Source: Dasyornis broadbenti
Lineage: Eukaryota; Chordata; Aves; Passeriformes; Dasyornithidae
NCBI GenBank assembly: GCA_013397935.1
Contig: VZRN01004188.1
Span: forward strand, 551,677 to 615,676
Direction: 5' to 3'
Length of the DNA: 64,000 bases
Of this stretch, positions 14,801-29,800 are shown in pieces. Within the stretch, counting starts at the first letter, position 1; every line of letters begins with the position of its first letter. Position numbers and translations under genes: made by a program. The notes beneath the pieces were generated by a model, which was given only the letters and a program-made list of their open reading frames with translations, ran no database searches and was not told the DNA's origin.

Positions 14801-17800
14801 AATCTCTCCATTTTTACATAGCTCGTCTCGAATTTTAATAAAGAACTGCTGAAGTTCCACTGCATCCTCGTAGATCTCTGAATCAGTCCTGTATAAAAAC
14901 ACGTACAACAGGGTAAAAACACAGTTTGTGCAGAGTCAAACAGGAGCCTAAACACACCCAACAATCACCACTCTTTTTGATCCATCAAAAGCTTCACTCT
15001 GCCAACAGATTTCTGTGCTTACTCATAAGCAGCAGCAGAGACTGACTTGAAGCCATGAAGTATTAAGTGATGCTTCACCTGTTACTCTGCTGTCAGTTTG
15101 CATTATAGTTTACCCAAACCAATATTTTTGTATACACCAGTCCTGAAATGCCAGGAAAATCAAAGGTAACTAGCTGTGACCAAGGCTACTTGTCACTGGA
15201 CCTCTACAATCTGTTAACTTCTGAAAACTTGAGTAATAGTATTATTAACAAAACTGACTTATTTTAAAGTAAACATTCCACTGAAGATCTGATAGAGCTT
15301 TTGAGATTTAGTTTTCCAAATATCCATATCAAGGAAAGCAAACACCTTAAAAAAACTTCAGCCTTTGTCTAATATTAAATGCAAAACTTGTGATAAAGGA
15401 TACCTGAAAAATCAGGGTTTGCTCACCTGTTCATTCTCCGTGCCCTCTCCAGTACCTCAAACATATTCTCCTGGAACAAGTCCAATCTTCTATAGCGATT
15501 ATTTTCAACATTTTTTCGGATAATATCAAAAGTCAGAGGAGGTTTATTTGGGAAGTTGGGATCAACAGCAGGAATCTCAGCTAAGGAGTCACTGTAGCAT
15601 CTGCCTTCATCATCCTGGTGGCTCATAACAGACACAAAGAGGTTATGGATAAGTTCTTGAATTAGCAAAGTGACATTGGGCACATGAGAATCCTCATCTC
15701 CTTCTATTTCTCTCCGAGTTTCAAGCAAAACTTTATGCAGGACTAGGGCATCTTTATAAATCAAAGATTCCGGTTCATTATACGTGCAAGCATTATTGAA
15801 CATCATGACAAAGTCCTCCACCATGGAGTCGATATCCTGGTATTTATTTGCCATCATATGGCTCCTGATCTTTTCCATGTCCACGGGCTTTTTGATGGTC
15901 ACGTAGTAGTCAGGGAGCTCGGAGCGGGACGGCAGCCGCAGGAAGATCGCGCTCAGCCGCCGGCCGCGCTTGTCCGTGTAGTTCTTCACGGCCTCGTACA
16001 CCTCGTTCAGCTTCTGCTGCATTGGAGTCATGTACTTGGATTTTTTAGGAGAAATGCCACTTTTCCTACCTAAGACAACAAAAAGAAAAAAGCAGGTAAA
16101 ATTACAAAGCTGAGAACTTGCACATTTCTTTGTTTATCTCCAATGCAAACTGCAGAATCGCTTATGGAAGAACCACTCACAACATGGAGCCCATTCTAGG
16201 CTCCAGCTTCCTTTATTTTTCATAATTGTATGATTTTTTTTTTTAATGTTCTTCTTGGCAAACACAGAATATGTTGCTCCATGGTCCACCTGGCAAAGGC
16301 CTCCTCAGACTTCCGCATGGAAAACATCTTTTCCTACCTAACATCATTAACAAACTCATTCTGGTCTTACAGCTCTACATGAGTTTCTCTCTGCAGCTGT
16401 TAAAAATCCCAGGGGTTTTGCTATCACTAAAATTAAGTCTTCAAAACATTACCAGATTCATTTATGACACGTTTATGCCAAACTAGAAAGGCTTATTACA
16501 AGTAAAATGTAAATTAAGGCCTCTCATGGGATTATCAAGTTGGCTTTTTGATTAACTCAGGCTCTCTGGTACTGCACTGCACAGGCTCTGCCTGAGAGTT
16601 CTCTACACCTGTACTTTACCTAAGAGTTGCACATTTAATTTGTAAGTGTGTGCAGTTATTTTCTTTAAGCCTTTTTTATCCTTCTCAATTTGCTCAGTTC
16701 TGAACACATATCAAGGGGACATAAGACTCGAGTAGTAGCACGTTTGTAAGGGCAACAGCTCTAGGAACTGATATGGGAAATTTCGCTTCCATGGTTTTCA
16801 TGGCTTTCAATAACCTGTCAAACCAGGCTCACTTTTTTTTATCATTCTGTGGAAATCCCAGACATTTAACTGGGGAAACAAAGAGCTCTGCTCAGTTTGA
16901 GAAGCACCCTACTTGACTGAGCACATAATGCACCACCTAACATTTGGATAACACCACTCGACTAAATCTCACTCATTCCACCCATTCCCAAGTTTTCTTC
17001 CTTCACTCTAAGTTGCTTTTCTTAGAAAACATTATATGCAACAAGTTAAGTCTACTGTATAATACAGACATGCCATTGCTGTCAAGATTTTGAAAATATA
17101 ATTCTACTTTCCTTGTCAGTGTTAACAATTGTGCAGAACACGTCTATTTGAAAAGGAAGACCTGTTTATCTGCATGGTGTTTTAAGTGTAGAAATGAGAC
17201 AAAGCAATGCACAAGGTTGTCTTACTTAGCTTTAGTTTAGGGGATGCAACATCATCATCTTCAGCCAAGGGTCCCAGCTCTTTCCTTTTTTCTTTAAGGA
17301 TCTTTTCCAGCATATGGGCATCATTGTACACCTATTAATCAATAAAGTAATCAAAACCCAACCAAAACAAAGTTTACTGTGTTTAGACTAGTTTAGAACT
17401 AGTCCCTAAGGAACATTTAGATGATAGTTTGAAAAAGCTGAAAGCAAATCTGAGTATTTTATTCAAGGTGTACATTTGAGAAATAAGCCCATCTTTTTAA
17501 TTGACTTACACAGGTGAGCAGAACTGATGACACCATCTAAATCGGGGAGCTACAAATGCTGAATAAATTATACAATTAAGCTGAATTCCTATTTCAAAGA
17601 CTTCAAAATGGTAAGGTGCAGCTGTCTCATCAACTTCCTCATCAAACCCTTCTGCGGAGTCATGAAAGACCCCCTGAATCCCTTGTGATTCCACCAAGGT
17701 ACAAAGGACTAAAACAGTCCTGGGTCTTCAAATCCAATCCTGGTGACAAAGTCCTGTGCAGTAGCTGATCAAGTTCCTTATTAGAAACAGCTGGAGGTTT

Positions 17801-20800
17801 CCTACCACCACCCTGTTTCACATCATCATTCTTGCTGCCTGAGAAGCATCACAATATAGACATACTCAACAAAATACTTGTAAATGAAAACCATATTCCT
17901 TTCAGACCCGTTTTGATAAGCTAAACAAGTCAGGTCTTCTAGTCTGAAGACACTCTCCACTCTCCCACACTCTCCACTTCCACGAAAACCAAGCTGGTTT
18001 CTTTCTAAGACATCCCTTCTCAAAAGTTCTGAGAATTTCTACTTTAGTTCAATAAACAATAATAATAAATAACGTGAGTAACAGTCAAAGTGAAACCATC
18101 CTAATGGAAATCTGTGTTTGCAGAGCACCAGAGAGAAGTGTGGCTGCTGAGCCCAGTGAGTACCTGGGAGCCTTCCTCGTTGTAATGCCTGGCGTTGCGG
18201 AACATGAGCTTCATGTCCTCAATCATGGCCTCCTCTGCCGCGTACTTGTCATTACGGATGTTGTGCTCTATCATCTTCAAGTCCATGGGCTCCAGGATAA
18301 TTTTGTAGTAGTCTGGGTAGTCCTTTTTGGATGGCTTAACCATGAACAGATCACACAGCCGCCTGCCTGTGCCTGGCTCTCGAGCTTCTAGAACCGCATT
18401 GTACAAGATCTTCATCCGCTGCTTTCGTATGTTCTTTTTACTGTCAGATTAAGAAGAACACAAAGGAATAGAATAAATGTCAGGGGCTCTTTTCCCCACT
18501 TCCAACACTAGTGTCTAAAGGACATTATCCTCTACCATGAAGAAACAACCAGAACCACCTAAACACACACAAGGATTTCAATATCAATACAGTGCACTAG
18601 AATTTGCAAATGATGACAGCATTATAACGCAGCCTGATACAGAAACAGTAGGAAACTACTTTTGGAGATGATTGTTCTCTCATCGACCTCAAGTGTTTCA
18701 TAGAAAAAACCAAATAACTTATTTTCAGAAGTACAAAGGCCAAAAGGAGCTTTGACCACTTCCAAGCTGCAGGAAAAACAGACGAGCCAGGATCAGGCAT
18801 CTGAATCCAAGAGCTCAGGATCCAGAGTGAACAGGGTAAAAACACCCAGCCAGTACCTTCATGACTACCTCTGCTGAACACAGAATATCAAAGACATGAG
18901 CTATTTATCTCAGACTAATTTTGTACATTCTTCAGTATCAGATTAAAAAAAATAAGGACATCAAGGATGTAGTAGAAAGAACTGCTTAAATATATGTCAA
19001 TCCAAATGAAGTTCGAAGTCAATAAAGCTCACCAAAACTGCAAACCCAGGTAGAAAATGGTATGAGTTAACCCCACAAACTTCACAGTCATCCTGTGTGT
19101 AGCTGTTATGGTTGTCTCAAGAAATCTGACAGCACAACCAAGACATAGCTTATCATAAAATAGGACATGGCTCCCTGCACAAATATTGCATGGCCTATAA
19201 GCAAACCAGATAAGGGAGAGGAAAATTTATGTCAATAATGCATAATCTCAGGTCAGATACTGTGGCACTCAGAAATACATTCACTACAAAGCACTTTTAA
19301 ACAGGCTTCCAATCTGCAATCTCCTTAAGACATTCAGGTAGTTATAACTTTAACAGTATTACCTGTATAGACAACAACAACAACCAGTCTTCAATTGCAG
19401 AATGTGCAAAACATCCCTGTACAACTTGTAATAAACTAAACTGCAACATAAGATTTTCCATCATCTGGATCTTTTCCTCACATTTAAAATATACCTAATT
19501 CAGCATAGTCTCATGCCTCAGATACCTCCTGCTCCTTGGTGAGATTAGCAAAATAACTAATGAAAACTAACAACAAAGAAAACTCAAAATGTATATTCTA
19601 TATGTTAAAACCTTTTCTTTCTCTATTATCGTCACTGCTGGCAGATGTTGGTTAGTTGTTCACATTAGTAGGTGAGCAATGGTAGAACACAGATATGCTG
19701 CCAAATTCCTCGTTTTAATGTTTCCAGGTTTTTATCACTCAGTTCAGTAGAAGTAGGCAAAGCAAAACCAAAGCAGAAATAGCAAAAGGTCTGCCAATAC
19801 TCAAGATTAGGATCATGCACCTGATAGATAAAAGATAAAACTTTCCTCTGGGTAATTGTTATTTTCTCAATGGGATGAATTTTGCATGGGTTATTAGTTT
19901 CATTTTCCAGCAACATTTTGGAATTCCTCTCAGTGCTTCACTTGTGATCAGCAGCATTTACGATCTTCTTTTCCTTCCTATCATTCAGCAAGTGAAACGG
20001 ATAACAAGTATTGAACTGACGACATCAAAAGCATTTTCAGCTTTTCTTCAGGCATCATTCTGATTTCCCTTGCCTATGAACAAGGGAAATACTTTGTTCC
20101 CTTTCCTCTTTCGTTGTTCTTAGATGACAGAGCCTGACAGACTTTTTCCTTTTAAGCATTTCAGTATTGTCTGGCACAAAGTGATCAAAAGCAACATGGG
20201 GTCAAAAGGACACTGATGACAATTTGACTTGCTTGATTAGGTTAGTACTTCTTTTTGAATCTGAAGATCATAAAACTAGCAATTTTTGCAATTTGTTCCT
20301 TCTTGATTACCTGGTTCTGTGGTCTGTCATTCCTTTCCTCTACATTTCTTCTTCCCAGCATCCCTAGACTGCACCACCCCCTAAATCCATGTTCATATTT
20401 TCTCTCCGCAGATTTTTTATGAGTGTACATTGTTGCACTTATTTGATTGTTGTTCAGTGACTCTTTGCTGATGCCCTATTCCTTTCCCTTCCTCCCCCCA
20501 CAAGTGCTGTTACTTTGACAAAACAAGAAATAAATATCCAGGAAGCTGAACATCATAAGCAACACTGAAGAAAGATGCTGAATTATTTTCACACTGGCTG
20601 TTGCTACTACTGCAATATTATTATCAGAAGCTGGCATTTATTTCAAATGATACCATGAGGCAGACTAGAGAAACTTTCCCTTGTTGGGAGTGAAATGCAT
20701 CACCAGTATTAATTACTATCACTGTAAAGAATACCTTCCAAAAGCTATCATTATGCTCACTAAAAGAGTCTACTGCAAATCCCTGGGAATTTGGTTTATG

Positions 20801-23800
20801 TTACAGGACCCAAAGTATTCAACCTCTTATAATCAGTTTATCTATTTGTCAGGCTAAAATAAAACAAATCCCCCCCCAAAGAATCCTGAAACCCACTGAC
20901 AAAATTACCTAATTCAGTGTAATTACAGTGTCCATTTCACTTACCTGAACTGATGTTGACAACTGTCAACTAATAGACCAAAACAGGGAAATAAAAGTCA
21001 GCAAATAGTATTGAATTAATTAGCATCAACACTTAATGATGTTTCAGAATTACAAATCCTTACACAAATGCTAAAAATGCATTTGTGGCTTAATATTCTC
21101 TTTAACAAAAGGAGATGCAGCAGTGTAATGGTCTGCAGGAATTACAGAAGCACATACCTTTTCCTTTTTGAGCTTCCAGTATCAGATGTAGCAGAAGAAA
21201 TCATACTGTCCCCATCCTCAATATCATCTCTCCTAGCAAGCTCCTTCTTCTTTGCCTGAAAAAAAAGAGCAAATCCCTGAAGCCAAACTCACTGTTGGAC
21301 ACTTCCAGAACACTATTAAACAGCAGTATAGTTCTTTCTACATGTCAGAACAACTTTTGAGGAACCAATTTGAAAACAATGGCATTTCAGACTGCAGCAC
21401 TCAGCAGGAACACTTAATGAAATTTGAAGGGTTTTAGCACTATCCAATTACATGCAAACTCTGAAAAACCCCTACATCACCAATTTTCCCACAATTTAAT
21501 TGGGTTAGGAGTCATAGTAAGGAATAAAGTGACCAAAAGAAATCACAGAAGGCAGCAGGTGTGCTGAAGAAAAATCACCTTATGATGCTCTTCATTCCCA
21601 TACTTCCCCATAAGCAAGAAAACACTTCTGCAAGTACAGGTCTAGTTAAAAATTCTTTTGGAAAAATATCCATTAGGGAAATAAGTTTACATGGGAAGTT
21701 ATATCCTTTCACTTGTTCTTCTCCACCTACCTGCATAACCTGCTGCATTTTCAGCACTCTTTTATAGATGGCAGAATTGGGAACATTGTAGCGCTTGGCA
21801 TTTTCAAACATCAAATTCAGATCAGCCTCCAACTGATCTAAAGTTTCGTATTCATGGTTCTTCAGCTTGGTTCTGCAAAAGAGACACATACTTAGCCAAA
21901 AAATTTCCTACTGAAGAAATTCAAACACCAGGAGATCCAACTTATTTTCTTTTATTCAGAATTTGTGAAGTGCTAGTCCTGACTCTTCAGGAAAAAAACA
22001 ACACAATAACAAAGAATGAGTGGGATCAAGAAAGGCCTTTGACAAATGTCCTATTAAGGATGACAGTCTTCTTGTAAAATACATTGGGAACCTTGTTTAT
22101 TTTGAAAAGGGAGTAATCAATAGTTAACTCATGTAAGCACAGTTAGCTAGTGAGAGACAGTAAATGTTGATTACAAAAACCTGAGATGCCAAAGTCGCCT
22201 TGATCTTGTCAAGATAAAGGGGACAATGATCAGCCTGAAATCGCTTCCAGGAATCTACCTCAACACGACCACCTGCTTACACAGGACATGCATGACATGC
22301 ATGCTGATATTAATGTTTTCCGAGAAATAATTTGTATAACCATGCTTGTCCAAAAGAATGTGATGCATATTCATGACTTGTACCCTTAATATTGTGTTGT
22401 GAGAAGTGCCTGGTGTGCATGTTCGGAGGAGCGATCCCCCCACACCCAGCGCGCTGAATAAAGCAAATACGCGCTTCTTTGACTGTGTCTCAGAAGTGTC
22501 TTTTGGCCCGGTTTGGGGCAAATCAAGAGTTGCTGCCAGGGAATTCCCTGGCATGCCTTCCTCCTCAGGTATAAAAAGCCTGACCTGCTTGCCTTGGGGA
22601 TCATACTTAGCACTACAAAATTTAATAAGTAACACAGCTTTTGTAAGTCTGCCAGGATCTAGCACTTACGTACTTGGGAACTGAACACATTGTCCTGCAT
22701 CGTTTCCTGACTATTCCTGTGGTTACTTCTAATTACAGAATGACTTTGCCCCAGCAATGTTAAGCTTGCACAGTAACTTCCACACCTGGCACTTTTACCA
22801 CATGTGAAAGTCATAGCCTTGACAGTATCATGCCTTTCTTTTTAAATAGGATTTTCTTGGTCTCCAGCTCCGAGTTTCATCCTGTTTGAGGTAGGTAATT
22901 CTCATCAGTGTGTTGAACATCTGGTTGGAGGGAATGAAGGGGCAGCCAGGTTCATCTCAGCCATGTCCACTGACTGGGCAAGAGATGAGGGGAACAAATG
23001 GAAACACAAAATTTCAGCTGAACAGAAGTGTTTTTTACTGTGAGGGTGGTCAAACATTGGCACTGATTGCCCTGGGAGGATGTGGAGTCTCCATCTGTGG
23101 AGATAATCAAAACCTGACTGGACACAGACCTGGACACCAGGCTCTGGGTGACCCTGCCATAGCCAAGGGTTGGCCTGGATGGTCTCCCTTCCAGCCTCAG
23201 CTATTCTGGGATTCTGTGAACAGCAAGCCAGGAGGAAATTAGGAGAAAACTAAAAGCCATCAGCATGATTACCTCCCACATTCAGGAACAGCTCAGGATC
23301 AGCACTCAGCTTAAATCACTGAGGTTCATAACACTCAAAGTGACTGAGAAGCTGGGGTAGGTAAAATGTACATCTCATTAAACCAAAACACTCACACACT
23401 CCCGCTGGAAATCATGTTTTATTTTAAAGACTTTTCCTGCATTTAGCACACACAAAACCACCTGAAATACATGCCTAGCTGTAAAATTTGCAACAGCCAC
23501 ACATTTCACAGTTCACTCTGGCAGGACAGCTGAGGCAGCCAGGTGCCAGAGCCAAAGAGGTATGAAACGAGAATGGCAGGCTTCACTCCACCTCCTCCAG
23601 CTTTTCTCTAGGACACTGTTGGAGGTTGAGGGAATTTTTCCCCCTTCTGTTGCTAGGGAACACTAACGACTGGGTACTTAAGAGACAGAAGATGCGGCTG
23701 GGTTGGGTGAGGAAAGCACCTGGCTGCTGGTAACTTCACTTGTTCTCAGGGCATCGGAGGGGGACGGTGGAGCTGCTGTTTCCCTTTCACTGCGACCGCG

Positions 23801-26800
23801 GGAGCCCAGCTCTGCTCTGCCTTTTCTTCCTTGCTGGGTGAGCCCTCGTTTGGGAAAGCACGGGATCTCGACCCTCTTCCCCCGTCCCAGAGTGCGCGTC
23901 TCCCCGGCTGTGTACGACAGCTGCTACGGGGGAGCCTGGCTGCCACTGACCTGTGCCCCCGCCTGCAGGGACGCCCTGCAGCTTCTGCCACCGCTGTGGA
24001 GTTTCTGCCACCTCTCGCTTGCTACCCTGGGCGAGCCAGCCCTGTTGTTCCTTTGCTGCTCTGAGGTTTTTCCCGCCATTATCCACGTGAGGCGCTCACC
24101 CGCGCCACAGCGCCCCCTGCTGGCGCAGGCAATCATCGCCTCTGCCCTGCCCGGCCGGGCGCCCCACAGCGCCCCCTGGCGGCCGCGAGGGTCACTGCGG
24201 TGAGGGGAGGGCATCGGGCAGCCCAGAGCGGCTGGGGCTGCGCTTCTGCTTTGCTGCTTCTTGTGCCTTGCTACAAACACTGCTAAAGAACTGGCATTCC
24301 TTTTCCCATATCTGTGCCCGAGAGACCTTGATTTCAAAGTTATAATAGTGCAGAGGGAAGGGGAGGGGTCACATTCTCTATTCTGAGGGAGGTTCCCACC
24401 TTCCTTAGCATACACCTGTCTTTCAAACCAAGACATACACTTAACTTTTCTGTACTCATCTGGAAACAGAATGAGCTCTATTTGTCTACATCTCAAAAGA
24501 AACCCCAAACACCAAAAAAACACTACCACAAAAAAAGAAGGAAAAAAACCCCACAAAAAAACAAACACCCCAAACCCCACAACCTCCACCTGTAATGAGT
24601 GGCAGTTTTTAATACCTAAAAACATATTAGCAGTATTAGTAAAGGCATGATGCTCCAGTTTCCCCTAAAGCACATCAATTAAGTGTAAATATACATGACT
24701 TCAACGCTTTTCAGGTATAGTAAGAAGTGAAGACTACATAGTAATTTAAACAACAGCTGAATTTCAGAATTTGCAGAAAGTTGGACTACTATAAACACGG
24801 TACTTTAACTTGTGAGCCTTAAACACTATTTCTAAAAAGCTTGGCTGTCCCTTTTTATTTTCTAAGCTCCCAGGCAGGAAGTCAAGCTACTTTTTTCCAC
24901 AATTCTTCATACACTTGTGTGGAATTTCTGTGCTGCTCACACAGCCAGATGCAACATTGCCTATGCTGAAAGGAAAGCAGAAATACAGCTGCCTCTCTAT
25001 GGTAAATTATTTGTTCCATAACTGCTATCAAGGATATTTTTAATGGAAAGTTTCTCCCAAACAAATCTGTTTATACATAATTTGAGCCAATACTTTTAGG
25101 TACATTCAGGCACAAAGCTTCCTCACAAATGTCACTGATTCTTCTCAATTTCACTGTTTGTTTTTTTCATCATGTACATTTTGTGCTTTGTTCAAGGCAA
25201 GACTTTCTTTGCCACTCACAGAGCTGTACTAAGACATAAGAAGAAATGCTTTAAAGCCACTGACGGAGAGATAACCAATGTGACATCTTTTGTTCCCTAG
25301 CACACACAAAACACCCTCTGACAAGATAAAAAAAACCAAAGGCAGCTTTGTTAGTTTCTGATTGAACAAAGACACTGCTCAGTCAACAATTACACTAAGT
25401 GTGGCAGATCATATTATAGTGTAACTAAAACGTACAGACCTGTGCATCAGAGTGGATTACAGCGGCATGAGCAGTGGGAGGCTCCAGTGCTCCCTCACTG
25501 AAGCTGAAGGACTGGCACTCCTGGGGCGTGGCTTGGGCAGGGCCGGGAGTCCCAATGGCCACTGGGCAGGAGGCGTAGGTCCCCTGAGGCTGGGCAGCAC
25601 CATTAACGCCTATCAATGCTCTCAGAACTCTACTCATACCCATCAAACTGCCTTATCTCAAGCCACTAAAGAAAGACATTGCTTACTTCACTCAGGTCTT
25701 TAATCTGACAGCTGCAGTCTGGCAGCTCACGGGCCTTTCATGGCTCACAGATTTATAAATGGTGAACTGCTGGCTTCAGTCCAGACAATTACATCATCAT
25801 GAAAATAATTATTCTCCACAATAACACTGTGACCTAGACAGGAGGAATGGAACTGCAACTATTTTCCTACAATACACATTGAAGACTATTAACTTTAAAA
25901 ACCATGGCAGTAAGAGGTAATCAAGCCATCACGGTCAAGGAAAGAGAAAAATGGGGAGTTCTGCAGAAACTTTCATCTCTGCTGCACACCTGGCCTTCAG
26001 AATTATTGATATGGCAATTTTCAGGCACATTACAAATGAAGCTCAATGGAAAATAAACCAAACAGCAGCCATGTATAAAAGATGATCAAAAGACTGATGC
26101 AGACTGAGTTGAAACAAGCAGCAACCGGATGTAGAGGAGAGATGGTGCATACACTGCATTAGGTACCAACAACTTGATCACAAGAGAAGATTCTGAAAGT
26201 CAATGAAACCCTTGAACAGTTTCACACCAGACATAGTTTGCATTCTGTTTTCTTACCTGATCTGCTGCAATGAAATGGGTGTTTTAATTTGCTGATAATA
26301 ATCAGGATACTTTTTCTTGGAGGGCAAGTGGAAAAAGGGTTCAGAGATGAGCTGGCCCTGGTTATTCCGGCAACTTCTAACTGTGTCATAAAGCTGGTAA
26401 AGAGGATTAGAAGTGTCCATGAAGGAAGTAATGCTCTCAGCTTCAGACTCCCCCTCTTCGTACCGAGCAGCAGCTGCAAAGAGAGAAAGGAAAAACAGGT
26501 TCAGATGAGCTCAGCAGGACAACTCACAGTGGGTCTTTTGGTGGACAGAGACCTAAAGCAGAAGAAAAGGAAACCCCCTTTCTGGCAGTCAGATTCACAC
26601 CTCAGAAAAGAACACAACACAGATCTAATGAGCCTCAAGCTGACAAAAAAAAAAAAAGGCATTTTATCTAGGTATTGCAATTCTTTAGATCATATTAATC
26701 ACAATTCAATACAAAATTGTGAAGTTAGCAGAAAAAACTGACACTAAAGCTTGACGATACACCTCTAATACATGCAGCAAATGAAGAAGAAATAAATGCC

Positions 26801-29800
26801 TTACTGTGATAATGTAATTAGCCTAAAAATTCATAGTAAAGTATTTACAAATTCTATAGCAAGCTTTTCTAGCTGTTTCAGGATTAGAGTGAATGAAAGA
26901 AATGCTATGAAGAGCTAACATTTACTGTAGCTAAAATTAAGATAAATTACATTACATGAAGCACAGAAACACAACAGGAATGAGAATACACTGGTGGGGG
27001 AAATACAGGATGGGAAGCAATGAATGACCAAATCCTTCTACCCTTCTTAGTAACACAAACAGTGCAATTTGTACCTTGCAGACAGACAGAACATAAAATC
27101 CACGTGGCTTTGCACATGCTAGTTAAATTATTCACCCCTTTTCCTCTCTGTGAGTGAGTCTGAAGGAGAGCCTGGCAGATGACACACCAAGAAATTCAGC
27201 TGCATAAAACACAGTTCCCTAACACCAAGTTTCCAGCTGGCACTTCCATTATTGCACAGAGGAGGCTGGCCCAGTTTCAAGCTCTCTAGCCACGTTCAGT
27301 AAAGACATAGAAACGGTGACAAAGCCAGGGGACACTTGGACTGTAACAACACAATGCTGTCATTGCTCCTCTGCAGGCTGACATCAGATCTATGTCAGTG
27401 TGTGACATGTGGGACCTACCAGGGTCAGAGGCAAAGCTAAAACACCAGCAGGCATCAGCAGATGTGCAAACATGCAATGGAACTGTTCACTACTGTTTTG
27501 GAGAGACACTCAAAATTATCTTACAATGATACCAATCAGCATCATTTAATGGCCCAGCATCTATTACAGCACAGCCAGCAAAGCAGGAGCTGGCCAGAGT
27601 AACTCCAGTAGAAACAAACCATTGGAGCTATCACTGCAATCAGGTGAAGTTTCGAAAATAGATTATGGTTTAGTTTAGTCAAACAGTTTGGTTTGTTTAC
27701 TCAAATTGTTCAGTTCTTAGTGCTCCACTAAAAAGCAAGAAACAAATACAAAAAGCAGAATAACTTGTTTTTATGAAAGAGAAAAATTAAGGTATTAGTC
27801 AAGTATTTGCTGTTCCCTCATACGTGTGAGCCAGCAACAAAACAGTTGAATATCCTAAATAAGAAATGTTCTTTCTTTGTATTTAAAGCAGAACACAAGG
27901 CATTCCCTAGAAAGAAATCTAAGTAAATCAGCTTTAAATTAGTAATTTTAAAATGTACTAAAATTAAAGCATTTACGTATTACAGTTTTACTGTATTTTT
28001 ATATTTACATAATATACAGTTATAAACATTTTCATTATTATGTGTATGTTCTTTAAAAGTGATGTGTAAACATCAGATATGCTTACATATTCAGAAAATT
28101 ATAATGATCTCCAAATATGAAGCCTGCTATATTAAGAGCCAAAGAAGAATATGTTATTCAGACTAGAAGATTAGAAAACTCATATTTTTGTTACAGAACA
28201 AACAACCTAATGCAAGACTGTACATTCTTTAATGTGCAGTAGCACCAGGTCCCACATCCCCAGCAAGCACTGGCAGAGGAGGGGGACGGGCAGTTATTGC
28301 TCTTTCATGCTGCTGTCACCACAACTACAGTTCGCAGATACCACCAAAACCCCCATGGTCTCCTTTGTGGTCCCAAAGGACCCAAGCAACAATGCTCAAT
28401 GTCCAGCTGAAGACAGTTGCTTGTACAACCAAAAGCAGCATTCAGTCTTAAGCTGTCTTTAAATGATACAGTAAACCCCAAAATATCCTTGTTTACAAAA
28501 CTAAATACATGTAAGTAATACATAATCACCACCCATATCTGCCTTTATGGACTTATCATGAGGAGAAAGGGAGTTGCTGAAGCTGCTCACATGCTTGCAC
28601 ACTGGAGCTGGAAATGTTCTACAAGCTCCATCACACCAAAACACCCTCTGCAGCTGTCAGGATAAACTCTCAGTTGGAAACTGATACTGTTCATTGCTTA
28701 GGCAACAGCTACAACCAAAGAAGCTCTTAAGATTCAGCTCTGTGCTTCAAGAAGGAGAGAGTTTTATTAATGTTCAGTCATGCAGCCCCATTCTCATTTA
28801 TTCTAACAAGTGGTAGAGGACAAAAAANNNNNNNNNNNNNNNNNNNNNNNNNNNNNNNNNNNNNNNNNNNNNNNNNNAAAAAAAAAGAGACAGCAGAGCA
28901 ACTAATAAACATACCACTTGGTTTAAAGAAAAATCCTTGTCACCCAGAGACTGAATGCATAGGGCTGTCCAAGCAGCCCACAAGGACAGAATGAAGGACG
29001 GAAAATCTTTCTGGAAGGACAGAAAATCTTAAGGGGTGACAGGTCTGCCAAAAAAATTAACATTGCCTCTTAGGTGAATGCAATAAAGATACAAGAGCTT
29101 CAACAGCAGCAAGGCAAGTCTCACACACAGAGAGAGGTACCATGAAAATTACAATAATGTCCATAGCAAAGGAGGTACCTGAAAGTGATTAAATCACTAC
29201 AGGAATTAAAATCACAACAACATAAAAAGCTACATGTTTATATAGAACTGCAATTTGAAAAAAAAAAACCTAATAAACAAGCAAAACCCAGTTAATAAAT
29301 ACTCCTCAGTATTTATTAACACACCTCCCAGAAAGCAGCTGCTCTGAAGCAATAACCAAACTCTGGGCTAAGCAGGAATCAAAATGCTTTTGCTTGCAGC
29401 AAGAGCTAAAATCAAAAAAATTCTACATATCCATCCACTAGGAAACTGTGGGGACTACAGTTCAATTACCAGATATGAAATAAATGCCCCAAAAATACCT
29501 ATTGAACAGATGCATCCTTTAACATCAATGCAGAAATAATAGAAACAAAAATTAAACAAAGAAACAATTCCAGCACTACCAATCTCTTTTACTGCACAGA
29601 GCACCCAATGTCTTCTTCCACTATATTAGAAGGAATAAAACCAAGTAACAATTCCCTAAAGCTTGGGGAAGTGTACTTTTGGAAACACACAGAAAATTCA
29701 AACACGCCAGCAAGTTTGGCCTACCCTATCTTAAGAGCTATAAGATTTAAAGGAATTACCCACTGAGTGCAAAATATTTTTCAAATAAATATATTTGAAT

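Noticed and set aside
17506..17697. Minus-strand frame between the BD4 exons
   Set aside because: No similarity to PBRM1, and the flanking exons join in phase without it.
23703..24625. Open frames of 166 and 233 codons in the intronic CpG-rich block
   Set aside because: Overlapping on both strands, Arg/Pro/Ser-rich, no homology recognised and no splice link to PBRM1.
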